NCBI RefSeq assembly: GCF_024323335.1
Contig: NC_066581.1
Location: 428,686,136 to 428,750,135 of the forward strand
From: Lathyrus oleraceus
Taxonomy: Eukaryota > Streptophyta > Magnoliopsida > Fabales > Fabaceae
Length of the DNA stretch: 64,000 nt
Direction of reading: 5' to 3'
Shown in pieces: positions 48,263 to 59,107 of the stretch. Numbering within the stretch: the stretch's first letter is position 1; each line of letters starts with the position of its first letter. The position numbers and the translations under genes were made by a program. Under the pieces are notes generated by a model. That model saw nothing but the letters and a program-made list of their open reading frames with translations. It did no database searches and had not been told where the DNA came from.

Positions 48263-50010
48263 GAGGAGGTACCCAATGGCTTATTGGGTCCTGAGTGGTG
48301 AGGAACAAAATGGTTGCATTTGGGCATCCATTGATAAATGCCTTTAGGAACCAAAAATCTCCTAAATCTACATTTAGCAATGGAATGGCCTTTCTTGCAA
48401 CAATAAAGACAAGAGAACTTTTCATTTTGATCACTTTTGCTATCTTCATCCTTTATAATATATTTGTATTTTTGATATGGATTAACCATACTCTTTCGAA
48501 AATTAGATTTATCAATAGCAAATGTAATCTTGGGCTCAAGAGCCTTGTCAAGTTTGGCTTTTAGGTTCCTTACTTCACCTTGCCAAATGTAACAAGTATC
48601 ACACCCAAAGTTCATCATTCTACTTTTAAGGTCCTCATAACTTGTTTTTGTGCTTTCCACTATAGAAGCCTTAAGTGCCTCAAGTTTCCTTTCGGATTCT
48701 TGAATTTTTTGTTCTAAATGAGAAAAGATTTTCTTATTTGAGGCAAGCCTTTTAAAGGCCTCTTTTGCTTCACAGTGTAAAGTTTCAAAAACAGTTTGCA
48801 ATTCATGATGAGACATACTAGAGGAATTTTCATATTTAGCATGTCGTACCTGTTTCTTCTTGTTCTTTTGATGAGCAGAGAGACATAGATTTGCATTTTC
48901 ATCTTCATCACTAGAGCTTTCATCATCGGAGGAGTCGCTATCGCTTTCCCAAGCAATGTATGCCCTCCTTGGCTTTGATGGTTTCTTATGTGATTTGTAT
49001 GAATCTTTTTCTTTTGTCTTTTTGTTCATCGGACAGTCCGGTTTGTAGTGACCCGGCTTTCCGCACTTGTAGCACGACCCTCTAGTTGTTTTTCCTTTGG
49101 AGTCATCATTTTTGGAGAACCTAGATTGCTTCCGGAAGTTTACTAAGTTCTTCTCGGAATGTTGGATGCCGTTCTTTCTCACGTAACGGTTGTAGCGTTT
49201 GACGAACAGCCCCATATCTTCACTCTTGTCCTCTTCTTCTTCGTCACTCGATGAATAATCACTTTGCTCTTTTGCTTGAGACTTTGAGGAGGAAGTCTTT
49301 AGAGCTATTGATTTCTTTTCACTCACCTTGGCTTTGTCTTTCTTTTCTTTCCTTTCGTGTTGTTCCAAGCTTAAGAGAACTTGTTCGTGCTCTTGTAGTT
49401 TACCGAACAATGTTGTCAAGTCCAATATGGTAAGATCATTTGCCTCTTTGATGGCGGTCACTTTCGGCTGCCATTCCCTGTTAAGACATCTTAAGATCTT
49501 ATTAGTAGCAACATCATTGGAAATAGGTTTACCTAGTGAATGTAATCGATTGATTAGATGAGTGAATCTCTTTTGCATGTCGGCAATGGTTTCCCCTTGC
49601 TCCATGAAAAAGAGATCAAACTCTTGTGTTAGTGTATTGATTCTAGCCAATTTAACATCGTTCGTCCCCTCATGGGCAATTTGAAGTGAATCCCACATGG
49701 CCTTAGCAGTAGGACAATGGGATACACGATAGTATTCGTCTACCCCTAATGAGGAGATTAGGATGTTTTTGACTTTCCAATCATAGTTGTATTTCTTTTC
49801 ATCATCATCGGTCCATTGTGCTTCGGGCTTAGGCACTATTTCATTATTCTCATTGGTCATGGTTATTTCAATTGGACCATTGAGAATAACATTCCATATT
49901 TTTCTATCTATGGAATTTATGTGCACCCGCATACAGTCTTTCCAATAACTATAATTTTCACCATTGAAAACGGGAGCTCTATTGTAAGCCCCTTTAGGTT
50001 CGTTAGCCAT
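48256..50010 (-). CDS. Copia gag protein (SIRE/Maximus type)
   Basis: 584 codons, intact. MANEPKGAYNRAPVFNGENY starts 38 bases after the primer site. Residues 1 to about 230 form the retrotransposon gag domain (YWKDCMRVHI, AKAMWDSLQIAHEGT, NRLHSLGK). A Lys/Ser/Glu-rich stretch follows, then a CCHC knuckle CYKCGKPGHYKPDC (about 313-326), an acidic Ser-rich stretch, a coiled-coil region (about 440-490) and a second C/H motif CLYCCKKGHSIAKC (about 534-547). Gag forms the particle and binds RNA. It ends in TAA at 48258-48256. Pol continues in another frame from about 48262, so pol expression needs a frameshift, or this copy has suffered an indel. Confidence 0.9.
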   Translation of the reverse strand: MANEPKGAYNRAPVFNGENYSYWKDCMRVHINSIDRKIWNVILNGPIEITMTNENNEIVPKPEAQWTDDDEKKYNYDWKVKNILISSLGVDEYYRVSHCPTAKAMWDSLQIAHEGTNDVKLARINTLTQEFDLFFMEQGETIADMQKRFTHLINRLHSLGKPISNDVATNKILRCLNREWQPKVTAIKEANDLTILDLTTLFGKLQEHEQVLLSLEQHERKEKKDKAKVSEKKSIALKTSSSKSQAKEQSDYSSSDEEEEDKSEDMGLFVKRYNRYVRKNGIQHSEKNLVNFRKQSRFSKNDDSKGKTTRGSCYKCGKPGHYKPDCPMNKKTKEKDSYKSHKKPSKPRRAYIAWESDSDSSDDESSSDEDENANLCLSAHQKNKKKQVRHAKYENSSSMSHHELQTVFETLHCEAKEAFKRLASNKKIFSHLEQKIQESERKLEALKASIVESTKTSYEDLKSRMMNFGCDTCYIWQGEVRNLKAKLDKALEPKITFAIDKSNFRKSMVNPYQKYKYIIKDEDSKSDQNEKFSCLYCCKKGHSIAKCRFRRFLVPKGIYQWMPKCNHFVPHHSGPNKPLGTSSC

Positions 50011-50048
50011 TTTCTATCGATGTTGTATTTTGAAGCACGGAGTGAACC

Positions 50049-50064
50049 GGAGCTCCTGATACCA
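50049..50064 (-). promoter_or_regulatory. Primer binding site, tRNA-iMet type
   Basis: TGGTATCAGGAGCTCC on the minus strand starts two bases after the 5' LTR. It is complementary to the 3' end of initiator tRNA-Met, as in most copia elements. Confidence 0.9.
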
Positions 50065-50066
50065 CT

Positions 50067-51881
50067 TGTTAGACTATGGCACTGATCTAGAAGGGGGGGT
50101 TGAATAGATCCCAATTAAAAACTTGAGTCGGCGCTACCAATTTGAAAGAAAATTGGTTTTGAAAAGTTGTTTTAAATTGCGGAAGCGGCCGAGGAAACTT
50201 TTAGTCTAAAACGAACCGTTATTGGAAAACCGGATATGCGATCAGCTAATGGATAATAGATGAATTGGAATACAAGTCACTACACTTATTTGCACAATCA
50301 ATGAAATAATTCACTTACTATCAAGCCTAGTTCCAATGATACAAAATACCAAATTAAACTGAATGTAAACTTAAGACAACTTTGGTTTAAGCAAATTTAC
50401 AAACACTTGGTGTGCATAAGCACCCCAAGTGATACTTGAGTTGAGTAAGTAGATCAATTTGTCCTAGTACAATGTATTATTGTACTTAGTATTCAAACAG
50501 CAGTTTTAATCACTTACTCAACTTATATCAGCGTTTGGTAAAAATTGCTTAAACTAAAATCACTTAAATTTTAAGCTGAAAAACAGATTATGCAGAAAAT
50601 TAAAGAAGACGCAGATTTGATGAGGCAGTTCCCCCGCCGTCCTCGCTTCGGGGTACGTCTGCCCTCAATTCTAAAATTAGAATTGAGATGATTAATTAGA
50701 TATCACCTGTGAGATTTAATCGTTTTTACAAGGATTGCAAAGTATGTAAACAACAGAACTTCCAATGTGTTGAATGATACTTCTTATCCTTGCTCCTTGA
50801 TTCAAGATGAATCAAGACCTTTGATCGTTGATGCTGGACCTTCGTTTCCTGCCACTCGTTGAGGAACCTTCCGTTCTTCAACCCCTTGGCCCGGCTGATC
50901 ACGAACACGAACGAATCAAACCCGAATCCTTCACTACACAAACACCGAATCCGCTACTAAACTGATGAAGACGTTCTCTTATCAGTCACCTTCGCTCAGC
51001 TGAATGTTAATGAAGCAATTCGTCCAAAAACCCCCAAACACAAACCGGTATTGGAGGATAAAATCCTAATGATTTTATTCAAGAAAGAACCTGCCAAGAC
51101 TTCAACTCGAACCCGATTCTCCAATCGCAGCTACGAACCTTATCACCTTCAATCTATCACGAATCACATCAAAAGTTATTGTGTGCAGTTGATGTATTGT
51201 GAACTGTTGAAGATGAAGATGATGAATCTTTGACACCTTTTTCACTCTTTCTTGTTTCCTTGAACACTTGAATACAAATTGACAAATGTTAGTTAATAGA
51301 AGTGTTTTGACTTCTATATATAGTACCAAACAAAATCAAACAGACATAACAGTATTTCAAATATTTGAAATAACTCAGAAAACTGAGTTGGCGCGCGAAA
51401 GGTCGACCATAGGTCGGCGTGCGCTGACCCGTGGGGCATGCGCCGACCCTTATGGTCGACTCAAACATTTCATGCGCTGACCCGTGGATAGCATCATTAT
51501 GCCATGCGCTGACGTGTGGTCGACTCAAGGGGTTTATGCGCCGACCCGTGAGCTATGCGCCGACCCTATGGTCGACGCAAGCAGTTTTGCGCTGACCATC
51601 CTCCAGTTTGGGTTGAGCTTTGCGCTGACCCGTGAGCTTTGAGCTGACCCCTATGGTCGACTCAAAGCTTTCAAATCTGCAAAAAATTGTGATTTGTGAT
51701 TTCCATGCATTTAGTCATGATCACACTTTGTCTACATGTTTTTAATGATTATAGTAGATTTAGAGGAACGTAGAAAAGGATATGGTGGGTAATGTGTTGC
51801 ATTTGTTTGTAGACGTGCATGATGGTCTTTTGTCATCATCGAAACTTGATATCGTATGTTGTATGACACTTTGTCTTTACA
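50067..51881 (-). repeat. 5' LTR of the copia element (1815 bp)
   Basis: About 99% identical to the LTR at 40664-42478, with the same TATA box (about complement 51311-51324) and U3 repeats (about 51388-51668). Confidence 0.95.
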
Positions 51882-51886
51882 TTGTG

Positions 51887-52008
51887 GCGTTTGTGGAGAA
51901 GGATTAGAAGATGATAAACACTGTCTTTTATTGTCCAAAAGTATTGCATGCTGGAAACTAGTGAGATTATGGTCTATTATTCAATAAGTGGCGATAGACA
52001 CATCTCAT
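51887..52008 (+). pseudogene. LINE C-terminal piece 2 (zinc-binding domain)
   Basis: Continuing across the copia insertion: YCGVCGEGLEDDKHCLLLSKSIACW, the C-x2-C...H-x-C-like end of the LINE zinc-binding domain, with one Cys position replaced. It is interrupted at 52009 by the solo LTR; CTCAT (52004-52008) is the target site. Confidence 0.75.
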
Positions 52009-53416
52009 TGTAACACCTCAAAATTTGCCCTCCTCTCTTGGGACTAGCATTAACATATTGCATATCATTTTAGGTCATTAGGCATTGCATGTTTCATATC
52101 ATGTGGTTACATTGTGCAAGCCATTCTCCCAAGTCTTGATCAGAAGATGAGGAAGTCAAGTGCAAGCCTAGGGTTTACTGACTGATCATTGGCCATCTGA
52201 GGATTGGGCTATGAATTAGGGTTTCATGATTCTCCAATGGATGTTGGTCTTCATCGTGATTGCAATGATACATCATCATCATCATGATTGGATGTCATCA
52301 GAAGATTGAAGCTCATTCCTTGAGATTAGGGTTTTGACCACTGGTCAACCCTAATCAGTTGCATTGGGCCAGTCAGGGCTGGATCAGGAGATGAGGTCTG
52401 TGATGATTATGGGGTTCATTTTGTGATTATATTGTGCTTATTGAGGCTAGGGTTTCACCCTTGAGCCATTTCAGTTGAGGATTGGGGCTCAGTTTGATCT
52501 ATGCATTGCCAAATTCATCTGTCAGTTAAAAAGTCAACTGTGGTCAACTGTACATGATCTGATGAATTTGGAGGTGGAAATGAGTTGGATACACTTCATA
52601 CATGTTGGAACAAGTGTTATATGACATCTCAAAGCTTAAGAATGAAGAAAATCAAGTCAGGACAAAAACTGCCAAAAATAGAAAGTGACTTGTAGTTGAA
52701 GTTTCCAAAAATGGAAAGTTTTGGACCTCAAAGCCACGTGTCCAAGGAGGCTTCAAATGAAAATTTGTTCAACATGAAAGTTGTAGATCTTGTTCTCACC
52801 TTTCCAAAAAGTCCAAGAACTTGGAAATCCAATGTATGGTTGGAAAGTTATGGCTCAGTGAAATTCAAAAATGACCCATAATCAGGAGGCCATAATTTCC
52901 ACATGCTTTGTCCAAATTGCAAGTTCTTTATATGCACAAACTCCATTTGACATGTACTTTCATGGTGCATAATTGGATTTTCCCAAAAGTGGTCAATGCA
53001 AAAGGTCAATTTTCAACTGGACAGTTAAATTGGACCAGGGGCAAAATTGTCCAACTTTCAAAATAATTGGAATTTTTGAGTGGGGATTTTTGCAACACCT
53101 CATAATTGGAATTTTAAACTTGTTGGAATCATCATTTCATGGCAAAGGCTTTTAATTTGAGATTTGGCTTGAAAAATGAAATGACAAAAATTGGACATTT
53201 TGCTACCACATAGTGAAATTGAGAAATAAGCATCCAATGAAGTTGAAACAAGTGGCAATGGATTACACATGGTATTTAGAGTTTGCATGAGCTGTCAACA
53301 GGTGTCATTGAGCTGGCATAGTGAAATTCCATTTTTGCCCTTTCTTACAAATAACCATTTTTACTTACAATGCCAATTTTGTTAACAAGGTGATTAATCA
53401 TGGATTAAGAGCAGCA

Positions 53417-53424
53417 TATAAAAG
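53417..53424 (+). promoter_or_regulatory. TATA box of the solo LTR
   Basis: TATAAAAG about 1.4 kb into the LTR, followed by a C/A-rich leader (CAAAAAACCC and so on). Transcription would start near 53450. Confidence 0.5.
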
Positions 53425-56340
53425 CTTAATCATCTTCTAAACGTAACAGAATTTCACAATTACCAAATTCAGATCAAAAAACCCTTGCAATTCTCTCAAT
53501 TTCATCAAGAACACAAAAGCTTCAATCTCATCAAACTTTATCAAATCTGAACCAAATCTCGAACTTCCTTTTGCATTCAACTCACATCATCTTCTCCTCC
53601 ATCTGTTTGTGATCAAGAACCTCAAAAGCTTGGCCAATCGCGACTGTTCCAGAACTCATCATCAATGGCAAATCCGAATTGAGGACACTAGGAGCAAAGG
53701 CAATTGAAGTTAGCATCTCTAATCACCTTCCCTATACCTCTAGTACATCTGTTTGAAGGAAGCAAGCTCCAAGACCACGCGAATTACACTGCCATTGCCA
53801 GGTATGTTGAATTTTCGAATGTCATGAAATGATCAATGTTCATATGCTTTTGGAAGTTCATGCTGTGTAGATTACAATGATATGCTTAGATTCGTGAATG
53901 ATCCACTGTAGCGTAAGAAATCTGGACTTGAAGCTTAGATGTCAAACCCTAACTTGCACGATTCACATGATTTAGGAATTGTTAGGATGATTTGAATGCA
54001 TATTCGTGTTCTACGTGATCATACGGTTCGAACGGTTACCTCCTTGTTGATTTTGGTGACGATTTGGAAATTTCATGTTCTTGAGCATTTGTGGTGTTTC
54101 TGGAAATTTTCCGTTTGAAGATGATGCTGAATGTGCTGTAGATCCAATTTTCCGTTTGAAAGTTCAAAAAACGTGTTTACCGCCCGCGCCATCCTTAATT
54201 ACAAAACTGCCATTATGTATTTTAATTAATTTTAATTAATTCACAAAAAATTCTAAAAAATATTTTAACACCTTAAAAAATTCACCAAAAATAGTAGAAA
54301 ATTCAGAAAAATATGGAGTTTTTTTCTATGGTTTCCTTGTTGACTTTAGGACTTTTTTGACCTATTGGTCAAAGTTGTGCTTGGTAATAATATTATTTGG
54401 CTTAGGCTTGTTTCACATGTATCCATTTTTGACACCTTCTACCATTTTGATCATGAAATTCTCATATCATAAAATAAATGTCTGAAAATTTTTGTGTTGA
54501 TTCATGACTCATTGAGGTTTATTTCCATGTAAATTTCATGCATTTTTGATATCTGGCCATGGAGTTATGAATTTTAGAACTTAGGTGTGACAATTTGTGT
54601 CACACCTCTTGATGTCAACTTGCTGGATTTAATTGAGTGGCCTATACTTGTTGGAATGAAGTGAAATTTTGCATGATGAAGCATTAACATGTTAGGAAGC
54701 TTTGTGAATTTTTGTAGAATTTTACATTGCATTTTCAATTTGATTGTGATTTTTCATTTCTGTTGACCAATTGTGCAAGCTTGTGTGACATATGTTGGTA
54801 GATTGATTGGGAAATGCTCATATGGTGCTGTATGATCATGAAATTTGATATGCTTGTAGTAGACACATGTTAGGACCTCCCTGTTTTGGTCTCATCCATT
54901 TCTTTATTGTTTTCATTGAGTTATGAATTTTTGAAGTGGAAGCATGTGTTGATGTTGTGATTTGGAGCCTATAATTGTGTCTGTTTTTGTTGATTTTTAT
55001 TGACATGTTTCCATTTGCCCAATTGAGCTCAAATTTGACATGGTAGATCTTGAATATCCCTTGTTTATGTGTAAATTATTTGAGAATTTTTGGAATTGCT
55101 TTGGTGTGGATTTGAATGCAATAGTTCTGTTTGCATGTTTGATGCTTCATTTGAACTAGTTTGCCTTATTTTGTGCATAACATGAGCATAATGAATGATA
55201 TAAACATGAGACCAAGGATGTTTGCTCTTGTTTGACTTTAATTTCAGATTGGTTTGTGAATACCTTGCTGTTTAGGGATTTTTATTGCCTTTGGACCCTA
55301 GGCTTAGCCTAGTGGTCTAGTTGCTAATGTTTGCTTGATTTTTCAGGATCAAAAGCATAATGCACATGGAGAATGAATCAAGTTAAATGAAATTGATGTT
55401 GTTTGATGTTTGTGCACTAACATAACATTGTTTTGTAGGTGGTGAAGCTTAGGCTTGAGCTTTGAGCTTGCTTTGTTGTGCATTGCTTTGTATAGATTAA
55501 TTGGTTGAACACTTGCTGTTTATGGTTTGTCTGTCTGATTACTAACTGTGTTTGATTGTTTCCAGGTACTTTAGTTGCTCAGTTCCTTGTGAACTTTTGC
55601 TTTGCTTTGCTTAAGCAACTTGCATTGAGGTATAGTTTCCTAAACTTCATGTAGTCTGGAGACCCGGCTGTTACCGGGCCGGGCAAATTGTCTGAAGTCC
55701 TCCTTAAGAGGCAATGATTGTGGTTGTTTATTTTTCAAGCCCAAGCAGGAAAAGTCCTTCAAGGAAGGCGATTGGTGGAAGTTAGGGACAAGCAGTCTGT
55801 CCCCCACTATTCTGTGAGTCTTCTCCTTGCTCCCATTACATGGTTGTAGCATTGAGATCAAAAGCCCAAGATCCTGTGCAGTGCACATTGTGTCAGTGTC
55901 TTCGAGTATAGAAGGGTTCCCCTATTCTGGACCCATGCTCATTTGTCAGAAGCTCTCCCTGGTTAGGGATAAGAGCTGTGAGGTCTGATCCTCACTTCAC
56001 CCATCATCTGCTTCACCTTAGCCTCGTAATGGCAAGGTTAAGAGCAAACACAGCCCGTACAGACGACTTGCTGAGGCAGTCAAACCTATTGTGTGAGCCC
56101 CTTGTTTGGCTATAGTGCGTGCTATGTGGATATCTGATTGACATGCTTGTTTGAGATGCTTGTTCTCATTTGATATATGATTGTATGCTTGTGTGTTAGC
56201 TTCTTTCCTGGATAGGAGTAGTTTGCTTATGCAAGTAGGATAGAAAACCGAACTTAGGGTAAGCGATGCATGACAACATTAGGCTCGAGTCTCAGCTCCC
56301 TAGTCGTGTGTCTTTCCCCGGTTTCTGGTTAGCAATGCAG

Positions 56341-57041
56341 TCCCTTTCAGGGGAACTACATCGCCCTGATCCTCGTTCCAGACGAGGTATGTAGGCAGGT
56401 GGTCGTGCGAGACCACTCCGGGCACCCTTTTCTTTTTTGCGTGTGTTTTGTTTGGCAGCTATCAGGCTCGAGTTCTTGACTCCCTGTTAGTCTGTGTGTG
56501 CCGTTTCTTCTGACGTCTCAGCGTCTCTTATGGCTTGCTTGATGACTTGTAGGCTCGAGTTCCCGACTCCCTACTAGTTTGCATGTTCTTTCTTTCCCTT
56601 TCAGGGGAACTACATCGCCCTGATCCTTGTTCCAGACAAGGTATGTAGGCAGGTGGTCGTGCGAGACCACTCCGGGCAACCTTTTTCTTTTTTGTGTGCG
56701 TTTACTTGTTATCTGACTATGTGTTTTGGTTCGGATGCCGACATAATTCCATCAAGTGGTAGTCGGGCTCCATGTTTACCATCTTGGTTTGTTTAGTTGT
56801 TTTGTGTGGTTTGGGCGTGCGTAAGCCGAACTACAGTGGCTCTGATTCTTGTTCCAGACAAGATATGTAGGCATAAGGTGCGATACCTTATCGAGCTCGT
56901 TCCTCGTAACCCCACCTGCGTTCCCCGTGTGTGTGTGTGATGTTTAGCAACCTTTTCTTTATTCTAGGACGTGGATCCCGTCGAGTACGACGGACGTGAG
57001 GGGTGCTAATACCTTCCCCTTGCGTAACCGACTCCCTTACC
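56341..57041 (+). other. Structured R-U5 region of the solo LTR (hairpin set L)
   Basis: Three copies of the three-way-junction motif: 56363-56423 (closing GCCC/GGGC; CCTCG/CGAGG around TTCCAGA; GTGGTC/GACCAC), 56617-56677 (GCCC/GGGC; CCTTG/CAAGG; GTGGTC/GACCAC) and 56859-56896 with its 5' closing arm at 56839 (GCTC/GAGC; CTTG/CAAG; TAAGGT/ACCTTA). Copies 1 and 2 belong to direct repeats of about 97 bp starting at 56341 and 56595. Then come AGTA-loop hairpin CCGTCG/CGACGG (56978-56993) and hairpin ACGTGAGGGG/CCCCTTGCGT (56994-57025, two G-T pairs) with loop TGCTAATACCTT. Confidence 0.7.
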
Positions 57042-57189
57042 CTTTCTCTCTGGTCGCAAGACCATGTCTTTCCAGGTTTCTCTGAGTGTTTCCTTTCCCT
57101 ATTTTGGGATAAATAACGCGCAGTGGCGGCTCTGTGTGTGTTTTATTTTGAGTCTCGCCGGTTGATTTTTCGCAGGATGCGACACTCAT

Positions 57190-58345
57190 TCACAACTATT
57201 GTTCTCTCTCTTTTGCAGGGATTAAGTCAAGATCAACAAGAGTTGGTATCAACCATTATTTAGAGTATTTAAAAGGGTAAAAATAATCATATTTGGAATC
57301 ATATTGAAGAGTCAATGGAAATAAGGGTAAAAATAATTATATTTGGAATTATATTGAAGAGTCAACGGAAACAATTTATGATCGTGCCTCTTACATGATA
57401 TTGGAATGGAGAAATTCTCAATATCTCCAAGCGAGAAGCTCTATCCAAAATGAAACCCCTATGAATAATACCTGGAGAAAATCTTTGAAGACCGTTTTAA
57501 ATGTAAAAGACACATCTTTCTCAAAAAAATTTAACAAGATAGGTATAGGTATTTGTTAAGAGTCCCACATCGGACAATCTATGGCCTGAACATGTGTTTA
57601 TAAGTGGGGGCAGTCCTCACTCTATCAACCGGTTTTGTAGGGTTGAGTTAGGCCCAATCGCACATTCTTAACATGGTATCAGAGCCTGGTTTAAGATCCG
57701 GTGGGCCACCTATTATGGTTTCCGCTATCGGGCCACCCACCATTTATTTCCACGCTCCAGATGTCCAGGCCTGGGCGTGAGGGGGTGTGTTAAGAGTCCC
57801 ACATCGGACAATCTATGGCCTGAACATGTGTTTATAAGTGGGGGCAGTCCTCACTCTATCAACCGGTTTTGTAGGGTTGAGTTAGGCCCAATCGCACATT
57901 CTTAACAGTATTTGCGTTCGAGATACAGATGGACAATTTGTGATAGTTTGAACAGAGTGGGTGAGAGTGAGTGTTAATTGTTACCGAGGTTGATATGGGC
58001 GAGACTTTAGACCTTTTAACAGCCATCAAATAAGTGCATGAACTCGATTTGGATGGAGTGGATTTTGAAGTAGATTCAAAAAGTATAGCGGATAATGTGA
58101 ATAGCCAGCAACAAAATTTATCAGAGTTTAACAAGATTATTCCTTACTAACCCAAGATTATTCCTTACTAACCCGTTATTTTATGAATTCTCATGTTAAG
58201 TTTATTAGGAGATAAGCTAATAAAGTTGTTCATATTTTAGTAAGGGTGGTTCTATATCTAGCTAGTTTTCAATTTTTTATTGATATTAATATGTATTCAA
58301 CTGTTCTTATTAATGATATGAATTAAATTTTTTCCAGTAAAAAAA
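57190..58345 (+). pseudogene. LINE C-terminal piece 3 (RNase H domain and 3' end)
   Basis: Continues the LINE after the solo LTR: GLSQDQQELVSTII, a 50-bp tandem duplication (57275-57324 and 57325-57374), ETIYDRASYMILEWRNSQYLQARSS, then the RNase H-like domain KKFNKIGIGI, split by the TRIM at 57554, resuming CVRDTDGQFVIV. It includes the decayed middle and ends NSHVKFIRRQANKVVHILVRV (about 58180-58240). It runs into a short A-rich end (CCAGTAAAAAAA, about 58335-58346). Several stops show long inactivity. The combined pieces are about 1.25 kb, i.e. 5'-truncated as is usual for LINEs. Confidence 0.75.
57554..57907 (+). mobile_element. TRIM: miniature LTR retrotransposon (354 bp)
   Basis: Two 120-bp LTRs (57554-57673 and 57788-57907) read identical, each TGTTAAGAG...TTCTTAACA. 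Between them are 114 bp with a primer site TGGTATCAGAGC (57674-57685, initiator tRNA-Met) right after the left LTR and a purine tract GTGAGGGGGTG right before the right one. The target duplication GTATT is perfect (57549-57553 and 57908-57912). There is no coding capacity, so mobility would need enzymes from other elements. Removing the insert restores continuity of the LINE RNase H reading. Confidence 0.95.
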
Positions 58346-58522
58346 TATCCATAAAGGATTATGGCAAAAGAAAAAGACATTACAACATTCTTAACATAGG
58401 GAAGCATTTTCTTTTTATTACTTCAATGTACAAGTTTAAATGAATGCAATTTGCATTTGTTGATAAAGTTGAAACGAAAAAAGAAATGCAATAGTACAAC
58501 GTTGTGGTTATTCATGTGCTTC

Positions 58523-59054
58523 TCAAGGATCTTCTTGACAGCATAGAACACAGAGTGGTGGATGTTTTTTTATATCACAGTTGCAGCATGCGGTGTCACA
58601 ATCATTGTTGCATCCTGTAGAACATCATTATTCTATCTTGTTAGTATTTAGAAATATGCTTTTTCTGTACATGCCAACGTTGTATGTCTAGTATTAAAAA
58701 GAATATGGATGAGAAACAAATGCTAGGGTGGAGAAGATCTCATGTTTAACTACGATAAATTATGTTTAAGTATTGATCATCCAACACCATAATACTCTTT
58801 CATATGATATATAATGCATTGTTTGATCCATATAATCGATTCTATTTAGTAGAATAAGAATTTGATGTTGTTGTGTTGATTTATCATCACCTATCACTTA
58901 TATGAGACACTTTACCTGTTATAGTAACATATTGAGATGATTGGATGCTTTGAGAAATCCTAAACATTGAAAGACGGGTGCTACCATGAACATTAATCAC
59001 ATGTTCAAAAGAAATCGTGAAAATTATAAGCCAAGCTACTGCTAACAACTTCAT
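58523..59054 (-). CDS. Secreted cysteine-rich peptide, Bowman-Birk-like
   Basis: Two exons on the minus strand, 59054-58916 and 58614-58523, joined by a 301-nt GT/AG intron in phase 1, encode 76 residues. Exon 1 gives a signal peptide (MKLLAVAWLIIFTISFEHVINVHGS, cleavage likely near residue 24) and a Ser-rich linker. Exon 2 gives the domain with eight Cys at 48, 52, 56, 57, 59, 68, 71 and 72 (C-x3-C-x3-CC-x-C-x8-C-x2-CC). TACCNC...PPLC...C resembles one half of a Bowman-Birk inhibitor, but the inhibitory loop is irregular (CDIKKHPPLC is one residue longer). A TATA box lies 55 bp upstream and AATAAA at complement 58414-58419. The gene layout also resembles nodule cysteine-rich peptides. Gene structure is fairly sure, function is not. 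Confidence 0.65.
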
Positions 59055-59107
59055 TATGACCTGTGATGGTGATATCTATGGTATGTGAAGTTTACTCTGT
59101 ATATCGT

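Larger units (their letters stand above)
40664..51881 (-). mobile_element. Full-length SIRE/Maximus-type Ty1/copia retrotransposon
   Basis: An 11,218-bp element with two 1815-bp LTRs (40664-42478 and 50067-51881) and a perfect target duplication TTGTG (40659-40663 and 51882-51886). Minus-strand order: 5' LTR, primer site, gag, pol, spacer, env-like ORF, polypurine tract, 3' LTR. Reading the LTRs side by side I counted about 15 substitutions, mostly transitions, and equal length, so the insertion is recent. It inserted into a LINE remnant. One stop in pol, one in the env-like frame and a gag/pol frame change are its visible defects. The spacer 44420-45112 holds two GTCGAC-based inverted repeats; 42493-42913 holds no ORF. 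Confidence 0.95.
52009..57184 (+). repeat. Solo LTR of a Tat/Ogre-like element (5176 bp)
   Basis: It starts TGTAACACCTCAAAATTTGCC, ends CAGGATGCGACA, and is flanked by a perfect CTCAT duplication (52004-52008 and 57185-57189) with no interior. It is thus a solo LTR from recombination between the two LTRs of one element. It holds a TATA box, a 254-bp-spaced internal duplication and the structured R-U5 region. No gene is seen inside; short frames are spurious. Confidence 0.9.

Noticed and set aside
57554..57907. Cassandra-type TRIM with a 5S rRNA promoter
   Set aside because: The LTR is only 120 bp and I see no 5S-like internal promoter boxes.
58523..59054. Calling the peptide a nodule-specific cysteine-rich (NCR) peptide
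   Set aside because: Exon layout fits, but eight cysteines with two CC pairs and the TACCNC...PPLC pattern fit Bowman-Birk-like better. Left open.
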